This document shows, one piece after another, positions 25,953 through 35,200 of a stretch of DNA of 64,000 bases. The notes beneath the pieces are model-generated. The model saw nothing but the letters and a program-made list of their open reading frames with translations. It was not told where the DNA came from and did no database searches. The position numbers and the translations under genes were made by a program. Positions within the stretch are counted from its first letter, which is position 1; each line of letters starts with the position of its first letter. The stretch is from Eleusine coracana subsp. coracana (Eukaryota; Streptophyta; Magnoliopsida; Poales; Poaceae). The DNA lies in the NCBI GenBank assembly GCA_032690845.1, contig CM064432.1, forward strand, positions 56,418,071 to 56,482,070, read 5' to 3'.

Positions 25953-26595
25953 AAATTTGAAGATTTGGCTTTTTGAGAAAAAAAACTCTGATCAATTCAA
26001 CCAAAATCCATGTTTTTACATGAAAGATATTTACACAAGTGGTTTTCACACAGAGGGAGTTTATAAAATTTGTAAATTTCTTTTTGAATTTTAAGCCTTA
26101 GCTATGAATTTTATTTTAAATCTTAAGCCGCCAATTTCTAGGCTGTGAATTTGGTGCGTTTTAAACTCATAACAGAAACGGTTTCAATGTCACTTCCTTT
26201 TTCTTTGAGGGCACTGCTTCCTCTTTTTTTTTCTCGTAAGAAAACAACATCCTCATAACAGAACAATGACACTGAACCAGGGAACGCGGACGGGCGGTGT
26301 CGAACCAAGGAGGCGACCAACGATAGCGCAACGAGCGGTGACAGTGCGGCAAACAACGGGCTGCTAGCTAGCGCTGAAGTATGTACACTCTCTCATGGGA
26401 AACAAACTAGGTATTTTCACCTTAATTAAGGCTAAGGTATCCTGTCTAAAGCGAGCTAGAGAAACCAAACGATGGGTTGCTAGGTAGGGCTGATGAACTT
26501 CGGATGTGAATAGATTTGGTGCATATCTGAATAAATTTGGTGCATACCAGAACCTGAATAGATTTGATGCATATCTGAATAAATTTGGTGCATAC

Positions 26596-27005
26596 CTGAA
26601 ACGTATTTTCACCTACATAGTATTTTCACATGAATTCCTGAATAGAATTTTCACCTGATTACTATTTTCACATGAATATCTGAATGGAATTTACACCTGA
26701 TTATAATTTTCACTTGAACAGTATTTTCATCAACATAGTATTTTCACCTGACTAGAATTTTCACCAGGTTACCTGAATAGAATTTATACCTGAAAAGTAT
26801 TTTCCCATATATAGCATTTTCACCTACATAGTATTTTCACTTGCATTGTATTATCACCTGAAAACCTGAATAGAATTTACACTTATTGTATTTTCACCTA
26901 TAAAGTATTTTCACCTACATAGTAATTTCATCCACCTACATAGTATTTTCACCTGAGCCGTATTTTCACATGAATAGTATTTTCACCTGTGTAGTATTTT
27001 CTTGT
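26596..27005. repeat. Degenerate minisatellite in left foldback arm
   Basis: Roughly 17-18 bp units built on TAGTATTTTCACCTACA are repeated many times with varied spacing. Its inverted counterpart is at 28590-29035 in the other arm. The units are too irregular in sequence and spacing for a CRISPR array. Confidence 0.75.
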
Positions 27006-27211
27006 TATAGATATTTACACTTGAATTCTTTTTATTTTTTGTATTTGCCAAAATTCTAATTTTCTTGGTAAAGTTCTCTTGTGTTTTTTTCATACAAAAT
27101 AAAGACAAAGTCTTGTAAGATAAATGCTATAGAGGACGATAAGGTTAGTTTAATCTTTCATATAAAACCTATTACTCTATATAAACTTTCTTGCATTACA
27201 TTTGATTTTTT

Positions 27212-27804
27212 TGTAGCAAAAGGAAAAGAAAGATCAGGACTTAGCTAACATATCTGATGAAGAAGGGAAATACAAGACTTCATCAAAATCTTTAGAATCT
27301 GAAATCAAAAAGGAAGATGATTCTTCTGCCAAAACTAATGAGCAAGTGGATCAAAACCAGGTTAGTTTTTCTTTATCATAAAGTAGATGCTTTTTGTTAA
27401 ATTTGAACTTTTGATACTTTGCTTTGAATTTGTTTTTAATGATGTTTCTTATGCTATTGTAGAACATGAAATACAAATTCAGATGAATCTGCTATTTGTT
27501 TAAGAGTTAGTTTCGAAGCTATCCAAGCAAAAAATAAGTTATAGACAACGATCTGTATTTTTGGTGGCATGCTAAAAATTAGCTTGGAGGGGATACCAAA
27601 TAAATTTATTGTTGATCTTATGGAAAGACGTGAATTTATATCAGAGTACATTCAGTTAGTAGTGGGTAAGGACAAGATTACTGTCACACTACAAGTGGTG
27701 AATAACATTCTTGGACTCACACTTGGAGGACAGGAAGTGGAAAATACAAGATGGATGAGCAATGATGGTGACGACCATTTGGTCCCACTTGGAGCCAATG
27801 CCTA
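27212..27804 (+). pseudogene. Transposon-type gene fragment, left arm
   Basis: An exon-like piece of about 47 codons, rich in Lys, Glu and Ser, runs from an acceptor TTTTTTTGTAG (ending 27216) to a donor CAG|GTTAG near 27361. A second piece follows AACATGAAATACAAATTC near 27463 but meets a stop codon almost at once. It reopens over 27569-27805, reading FIVDLMERREF and LGLTLGGQEVE. That pattern resembles the N-terminal region of grass transposon-encoded proteins (Ulp1/plant-mobile-domain type), where a motif like the VxGLPxGGxxV element is common. The catalytic part is missing. The family assignment is tentative. Confidence 0.5.
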
Positions 27805-27855
27805 AATACCTATTCAGCTCCTTTTTTCACTGGACCTTGTTCATACAATTTGTAT

Positions 27856-28345
27856 TTTCCACTTCTTGTCCTCCAAGTGGGAGTCCAAAAATGTCCTTCA
27901 CCACCTATGGTGTGACAGGAATCTTATGCTTACCCACTAATAACTGAATGTACTTTGATGTACATTCACATCTTTCCATAAAATGAACAACAAGTTTATT
28001 TAGTAACCCCTTGAAGCTAATTTTCATCATGGCACCAAAATGCGGATTGTCCTTTATAACTTTTTTTGCATTTTTGGATAGCTTTGAAACTGCCTCTTTA
28101 ACATATAGCAGATTCATCCGAAATTTATACTTCATGTTCTACAATATCATAAGAAACATCATTAAAAAGAAATTTAAAGCAAAGCATCAAAAGTTCAAAT
28201 TTAACAAAAAAAACATTCATTTTATGTTAAAGAAAAACTAACCTAGTTCTAATCGACTTGTTCATCAGCTTTGGCAAAAGAATCATCTTCCTTTTTGGCT
28301 TTAGATTCTAAAGATTTTGATGAAGTCTTCTCTTTTCTTCTTCAG
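27856..28345 (-). pseudogene. Transposon-type gene fragment, right arm
   Basis: This is the inverted counterpart of the left-arm fragment. Its second exon is better preserved (27905-28135), reading through KAKFRMNLLYV-type sequence, VKEAVSKLSKNAKKVIKDN, LVVHFMERCE and YIQLLVGKHKIPVTP before an in-frame TAG. The frame then continues into FGLPLGGQEVENT. The Lys/Glu-rich first exon is present at about 28250-28345. The stop codon and the lack of a catalytic domain mark it as a remnant. Confidence 0.5.
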
Positions 28346-29669
28346 ATCTGTCAGCTAAGTCCTAATCTTTGTTTTCCTTTTATTACAATAATTAAATATA
28401 ATGCAAGAAAGTTTATAAAGTAATAGGTTTTATATGAAAGATTAAACTAACCTTATCGTCCTTTATATTATTTCACTTACGAAACTTCGTCTTCATGTTG
28501 TATGAAAAAAACAACCAAGAGAACCCTACCATAGAAAAAGAAAATTTGAAATTCGGCAAATACAAAAAATAAAAAGAATTCAGGTGTAAATATATATAAC
28601 AAGAAAATACTACTCAGGTGAAAATACTATTCATGTGAAAATACTACTCATGTGAAAATACTATGTAGGTGAGTGAAATTAATGTGTAGGTGAAAAATAT
28701 AATAAGTGTAAATTCTATTCAGATTTTCATGTGAAAATACTACTCAAGTGAAAATACAATGCAAGTGAAAATACTAGGTAGGTGAAAATACTATATATGT
28801 GAAAATACGATTTAGATGTATATGTAAATTCTATTTAGGTATCCGGGTGAAGATTCTAGTCATGTGAAAATATTATGTTGGTGAAAATACTATTCAGGTA
28901 AAAATTGTAATCGGGTGTATATTCTATTCAGTTATTCAGGTGAAAATAGTAATTAAGTGTAAATTCTATTCATGAATTTCATGTGAAAATGCTATATAGG
29001 TGAAAATACATTTCATGTGAAAATATGTTTCAGGTATGCACCAAATTTATTCAGCTATGCATCACATCTATTCAGGTTCAAGTATGCACCAAATCTATTC
29101 AGGTATACACCAAATCTATTCATATTTCAAAGTTCGTCAACCCTAGCTAGCAGCTCTTTGTTTGGTTCCATAGCTAGCCTTAGAGAGGATACCTCAGTTC
29201 TACTTAAGGTGAAAATACCTAGTTTGTTTCCCACGAAAGAGTGTACGTAACTCAGCCCTAGCGAGCAGCCCGCCATTTGCCACACTGTCACCGATCGCCG
29301 CGCTATCATTGGTCGTCTACTAGGTTTGGTGTTGCCCTGTCCACGTTCCCTCGTTAGGCGTTGCGGGTCTGTTATGAGTAAGTTGTTCTGTTATGAGAAA
29401 AAGAAAGCGGTGCCCTCAAAGAAAAAGAAAGCGGACTTTAAAATGGTTTCTGTTATGAGTTCAAAACGCACCAAATTCACGGCCTAGAAATTCACAACTT
29501 AAGATTTAAAATTAAATTCATGGCTAAGGCTTAAAATTCAAAAAGAAATTTTCAAAATTTATAAACTCGCTCTGTGTGAAAATAATTTGTGTAAATATCT
29601 CTCGTGTAAAAACATGGATTTTGACTGAATTGATCAGAGTTTTAGTCAAAAGGCCAAATCTTCAAATTT

Positions 29670-30493
29670 ATAAGTTGACTCATCTCTTGTCAGAGAATGC
29701 TTTTCGTTTTGTTTGTTTGGAACGGCCAGAGAAATGTTTTGATTTGCTAGAGGCAATCGTGCGACTGCGATGTATCACATTGTAAAGGGGAATTCACTGA
29801 CAAACCCTGGCCGAATCGTCTGAAATCATAGGGTCATACAATTGCGTAAAAGTACGAGCTACCGTGGCAAGGCAATCGAAAATCGTATGAACAGGAAGGC
29901 CCAAGGATCACGTAATATGCACGAGTGTGGACTGAATTACGGACTGCAGAAAGGCAATTTGGGGTGGTTCCTGACCTTGGGGTTGCGATTGCGACCGCAA
30001 CGCGAGAAAGGGGACAGCGGCGCGCGGGAGAGCGTCGGCGTCCAACACGGCGATGTGCTTGCCCCCGATGACGTAGGTCCCCTCCCGCCGGCGCTGGGCT
30101 GCCGCCTCGGATCCGCCGGGCGGCTGTTCCGCTGTCCGCTCCGGTACGTACTCGTGCTCACCGCGCCGCCAAACGCTCGTACTCCCGGCCGAATATCAGA
30201 GGAGGAAAAGGGGATCAGGGCCTTGTGGGCTGGGCATTGGTGTTTCCATGCAGCCAGACTTGGGCTGAAAGTTCTGGGCTTTATTACGCTAATGTAACCC
30301 ATCGGGCCCACATAAAAGGCTCAACTATGTTATTGTTGGGCCCGCCCTAGTGAATATGCGAATTTTTCTTTTGGACCCTTTTTTTTTGCGATCACTTTTG
30401 GACCCTATTTAGCCATGTGACAGAGTGAGTAAAAAAGAAAAAGAATTTTTTTACAATAATAAATTAAGTTATACCGATAATCAAATAAAAATT
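29670..30493. other. Intergenic DNA with a GC-rich first-exon-like island
   Basis: Mostly AT-rich, except for a GC-rich island at about 29985-30200. On the minus strand the island is preceded (30235-30345) by several GGGCC/GGCCCA and AGCCCA words, the kind seen in housekeeping gene promoters. One minus-strand frame reads GTYVIGGKHIAVLDADALP and reaches a possible donor CCCAAG|GTCAGG near 29975. No complete gene is visible and no family is recognised. It may be a captured or decayed first exon. Confidence 0.35.
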
Positions 30494-30555
30494 GGGTATG
30501 TAGCTCAACTGGTATACCTCATAAGAGGTACGGGGTTTGATTCCTCGCATCTCCA
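30494..30555 (+). ncRNA. tRNA-like sequence (degenerate, SINE head or pseudogene)
   Basis: An A-box-like TAGCTCAACTGG and a B-box-like GGTTTGATTCC are correctly ordered. A T-arm of five pairs (CGGGG/CCTCG, one G-U) has a 7-base loop. The ends GGGTATG and CATCTCC pair at six of seven positions, counting one G-U. The D-arm lacks its 3' half and the total is only 62 nt, so it cannot form a normal tRNA. The anticodon position would read CAT. The downstream sequence (30551-30605) is repeated at 30867-30915, which suggests repeat-derived material. Confidence 0.45.
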
Positions 30556-30956
30556 ATTAAACTTTTGTTTTACATTGGTAACACAATTTGCCACGTATAA
30601 CATATCATATTTTCTAGCTTTCAATCAGCTGAAAGCTTTTAATCAATGATTTGTTATTTTGTGTTTTAATTTTTTTTATAAAATTATTTATATAATAATT
30701 ATAAATCATTAGATCTAGATCTAATGGCTCAAGGAGGTGACTGAAAGTTTCCCCAACTTTTAGACAGCTGAAAATTATCAAGTCCCATAACATATACGTT
30801 TTTTTTGTGTGTGAGATATAGTGCAAATTTCGACCCTTATACACACTATATGTATAATAAAAAAACTCCAATTAAACATTTGTTTCATTGGTAACATAAT
30901 TTGCCATGCATAACCTATACGCTTTTTTTTGGTATGTGTAAGATATGGTGCAAATT

Positions 30957-31100
30957 GGGCCGAGCATGATGCTCGGTTGGTCAGCAGCTCTGGATGGGAG
31001 CTCTGCCACCCAGGTTTGAATGTTTGATCCCTCCATGGGGCATGGGACTCAATTTGCCTCAAATGAAGGCCGGGGTTAAATAACCCTTTTTTTTTTAAAA
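30957..31100 (+). mobile_element. tRNA-derived SINE-like element with 15-bp duplication
   Basis: A 144 bp insertion starting GGGCCGAGCATGATGCTCGG, with pol III box-like words (GGTTGGTCAGCAG, then GTTTGATCCC) and a T-rich 3' end. It splits a repeated sequence whose uninterrupted copy is at 30815-30849. The flanks GATATGGTGCAAATT (30942-30956) and GATATAGTACAAATT (31101-31115) are a 15 bp duplication with two mismatches. Size, boxes and duplication fit a plant SINE. Confidence 0.75.
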
Positions 31101-31346
31101 GATATAGTACAAATTCAGCCCCTTATACACACTATGTTCGAGTGCATGAAAAAAATTATCCTATTGGCATCTAGTATAAGAGAATTTGGCCGACATGGCA
31201 CTATATTATGTACAACCAGAAATTCTGCCGATATAACCAGAGATGTGTCCCACTATACAGAACAAGATCGGAGAAAAGATAGAAATAAAACTCTCAATTT
31301 CAACAGTGTTAGTCAAATAGCTGTGCAGAGAATATTGATCCACTAA

Positions 31347-31699
31347 GAGCATCTCCAATCATTATCTAAATGAGGTTGCTAAACTAAAATTTAGGAAGTA
31401 ACTAAAAAACAAACCTGCAACCGTTTCCTAAATGAGGTCCCTAAATATAGCAACTCCCAAAACAAGGTCTATAACTCTCTATATTTAGCAACTCAATTGG
31501 AACTTCCTAAAGACAGATTCTTATGGTTTTTTAATTTCCAACAGATTATTGCGCCACATGTAATATGATTTTAATTTTTAGGAAACAAATTATTGGGAGT
31601 TGTTGGAGGATGTGACTTTTTTTTACTCCCAATAAATTTAGAAACCTCCTAGATCTTGTGTTTAAGGAGTAATTTTTTACATAATGATTAGAGATGGTC
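31347..31699. mobile_element. MITE with GAGCATCTCC-type ends
   Basis: The left end GAGCATCTCCAATCATTA and the right end TAATGATTAGAGATGGTC are inverted repeats with two mismatches. The element is 353 bp without coding capacity. Its size and ends are close to those of the element at 46413-46763, suggesting one family. No exact duplication was identified at the flanks. Confidence 0.65.
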
Positions 31700-32285
31700 C
31701 ACATCAACTGTCTGTTGATTCTCTCAATCTGCTACTCAAAAGTCGGGCGTTGGCTTCTTACACAGTACAGGACAAGATAACATGATCGCGCTTAACGTAT
31801 TCCGACTATTATTAGTGCCCGGAAGGCCGGAAACAATGTACATTTACAAGTATCAAAATATGAAGGCTATAATAACACTATAAGATGTGGGTGTGCCGAC
31901 AATATTTATTAGGAATCTGAAATGTGGCCAAGCTATATCGCCAAATTGCCGAGAAATCTACATGTTTGGAGCTCTACAGAAATTAGCAGCGAGTGCTGTT
32001 TCTTTACAACTGCTGCAATTCTTCAATGTCTGTGAAATGAATCTCTACATGATCTCAACGAAAATGTTGCTACACCAGTCATTTTTTGTCATGGTGCTTC
32101 AGTAAATACTGCTGTTACCGAAAGAATCAAGAAGCTATTTGACTGACCACCTTGGCTGCAAAGAATGGTTGGATCGTATCTGACCTAGACTGAATGCCCC
32201 AGTGGCCTTCTTATCTGTGCAGGAGAGGGCCTTTGCTTGCATTCAATTTCTCATAAGCAGGTACATGAGTTCGGGCAATGACAGC
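31700..32285. other. 3' flank of the CSLA gene
   Basis: The part next to 32286 is expected to hold the 3' UTR of the minus-strand CSLA gene. No other gene is seen. Confidence 0.5.
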
Positions 32286-35200
32286 TCATCCAGTGCAAGG
32301 AGGTATTGTGCCGACATATCCAAAACCAACAACAAGGAAAGCCATGCCTTGAAGAAAGAGGTAGATGTAGTATCCCTTCTTCGCATAAAGCACATCATAG
32401 CAACCACATAGAATTACGCAGGTTCCAACAAAGAGTTCTGAGCAGTGGTACCTGATAAAGAGATCAGATTGATTGTTCATAAGCATTTGAAAACATCTGT
32501 TCCTAGTATTTCAAAAGTATCTAAAATGTTATATTTTAACATGAACAGTGATAATGGATACTTCACTAACCTCTCCCAGAATCTTGTTCGCTTCTTCACA
32601 AGTTTTGGTACAAGCGGCTCTGTTAGCTTCACATCGGGCTCTGTTAGCTTTACATCTATCACTTTTATAGCATCTGATCCATTGGTGTTAGGTTTTGTCT
32701 TGTTGGCATCACCCAACTTCTCTGTGACAACCCACTCATTGACTCGTCCTCCAGCATCCAGAAGACCAGATACTGCAGCTTTTATCCGGTGCAATGACAT
32801 GACGTTCTCAAACAGCACCCAGAGGATGACCAGGTGAAATGAACTGGCACAGCGACAGGCTTTCAGGTGTTAACTGAATGTTAAAACAACTATACTGCCA
32901 TTCAGAAAACTGAATCTTTTCATGCTTATTATTATTACCTCGGTGTGCCTAGAGCCTTCAAAAGGGTAATTACTGTTGGAACATAGACCACCCCCCAGAG
33001 AGGGATTTGAATTTCAGGGAACAAAACTGACACAGGGATTGCAAAGCAATAGTAGATGAAAGTTACTGTATGAGCAGCAACCTTCCCGACAAAAAAGAAA
33101 TCATACCATAGGTGGATTTTGTTCCATAATGACACTTTCTACACAGAAGAAAAGAAGGTATAACTGTTAGCCAATACTCTGATGTGTTACTCTTGTGGAG
33201 GCAGCCTGAAAAAAAAAATACTAACCTTGTTTTGTAAAATCTCTACCATCATTTTTTTAAACAGGTTTGCCGGTCCACATGACCACCTGTGCTGCTGAAA
33301 TCGATATGCCTTGAATGTGCTTGGTAGCTCACTCTTGACCTAATAAGCACATATATATGCAATATATTCTGTGGGTTGTCAGGTTTGTTTCTTAATATGC
33401 TATTATTTCTAATAAGGAAATAAAGGAGCAGCGCCATACTTGTATGTCACCGACATAAACGAATTTCCATCCCTGCAGTGTCGCACGGACAGCTAGGTCC
33501 ATATCCTCCACTGTCGTCCGGTCTTTCCAGCCCCCGGCATCATCAATTGCTGCAATCCTCCAGACGCCAGCTGTACCTATAAGATTAAAATTTTGGCATA
33601 TAAGGCCAACATTCAACAAATTGCTTAGCTTGCTGAGTCTGATAACAGCGAGGGGCAAGGCAGTACCATTGAAGCCGAAAAACGAGTACACTGATGACCC
33701 AGCCTCTTGCTCAAATTTGAAATGGTAATCCAACGACATTTCTTGGAATCTTGTCAGCAGACACTCATCAGCATTAACTGTCGGGTACAGTTCAACAACA
33801 CTTAGAACAATTTTATTGAAGTTGTAAAACGAATAATCACAGCTAGGAATCACATATTATGTACTGACCAAATTTCCAGCGAGTCTGAACAAGGGCGATC
33901 TCCGGGTTGTGCACAAGAAAAGGGATAGTCCTCAAGAGAAAATCGGACTCGGGCTGGAAGTCTGCGTCGAACATGGCAATGTATTGGCAGTCTTTGACGT
34001 AGTCGTGCTTCAACCCTTCCTTGAGCGCGCCAGCCTTGTATCCCTTCCGGTTCCCTCTGACCTCGTACTTTATGTTGACGCCTTTGCTCTTCCATCTCTG
34101 GCACTCCAACTCCACTAAATCCTAAAATTGAGGACAGAGAAAAATTATGGGGAATTGTTCGTTGCTTCAAGTACCAATAAGGCTTGATGGCATCAGGGTC
34201 ACAAGAGTGAATCACATTACTAATCCGCGCAATGCTGGTCAGTTGCTCAATCTTATCGACAAAACCTAAAAAATAACCAGAGTACAGAGCCAACGGATCA
34301 AAGCAAACTACGAACGGATCCGAACATTTTTTCCTAATAGCATCACATTTCTTCTTCTAGCAGCGGAATCGTTTTCCTATCGATCCACCTAAGCTCCCAC
34401 GAGGAAGGCAATCTAGTAATCCCGCGAACAAATCTGAGTGTGCCATACCTCCGGCGACGAGACGCCTAGGTGAACGTTTTCCACAGGATATCCTACTGCG
34501 GCGCCTCCCAGTGGCAGCATCCGCCGCCATCTCCAGCCGCGCCGCCGTGGTCGGCGCAGGCGGCGGGGCCTCGCCGGAGTTCATCTAGGGTGATCGAATC
34601 GAGAGCTTTCGCTGAAAAGCCATTAGCGCTTGCTAAAATTCAGGTCCAGCCCACATCTACTCAACACGTTTGCGTGAATGAGGCCCATACCAGAAGCGGC
34701 CCAATGACATACTGATGGAGGTGACGACGATCGGATCGACTCAGAACGCGCAAATTCAGAGCACCAGCGATTTCAAGAGAAGAATTCCAGCTCAAGTTTA
34801 TTGTCCCCTAAGACAAAAAGCACAAGTTCATTCAAATAGTATCTATTTTCTCGATAAAGGCTCCATTGTGAGTTACTGCAACCTCTCAACTGTTTGTTAA
34901 AGCACATACTTCCTAACCGTCTGCTTGTTTGATCCAAACCTAACACTGAGCCGGGCTGCAAGAGCAGTAGTAAGAGCATCTTCAATCTCCCTATTCTCTT
35001 ATTTGAAATATGAAATAAAATTATGCTGCAACCAACTTTTTATCATGTTCTTTATCATTATAGCGTTCTTCATTTACTTTACTCGGATCTTTACTTCTAG
35101 AGATCCTTCGACTGTTCCCTATCGAGCAATCATTATCATTGACAAATGAGTCCTATTATGCACAAAATTATATTTGAAGTACCAATTGAAATTGAACAAA

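Larger units (their letters stand above)
25953..29669. repeat. 3.7-kb foldback: two inverted arms of about 1.8 kb
   Basis: The left arm, 25953-27749, is repeated in reverse orientation as 27850-29669, with a spacer of about 100 bp. Matching landmarks in inverted order include AAATTTGAAGATTTGG at the outer ends, AACAAACTAGGTATTTTCACC, TAGATTTGGTGCATA, the exon-like TCATCAAAATCTTTAGAATCT, and GTGGAAAATACAA at the inner ends. By eye the arms agree at most positions, with scattered substitutions and small indels. No convincing flanking target-site duplication was seen. The arms contain fragments of a transposon-type gene, so this may be two copies of a Mutator-like or similar element joined head to head, or a foldback element. 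Transcription across it would give a long hairpin. Confidence 0.85.

Noticed and set aside
26596..27005. Regularly recurring short units as a possible CRISPR array
   Set aside because: Unit sequence and spacing are irregular, spacers are not unique, the host is a plant, and the array is mirrored in the opposite foldback arm.
30494..30555. A functional tRNA-Met gene
   Set aside because: The D-arm is incomplete and the length is about ten bases short, so a normal cloverleaf cannot form.
33850..34293. A 147-codon frame overlapping CSLA exon 3
   Set aside because: It reads exon 3 in the wrong frame; the CSLA frame carries the conserved DAD motif and joins both neighbouring exons correctly.
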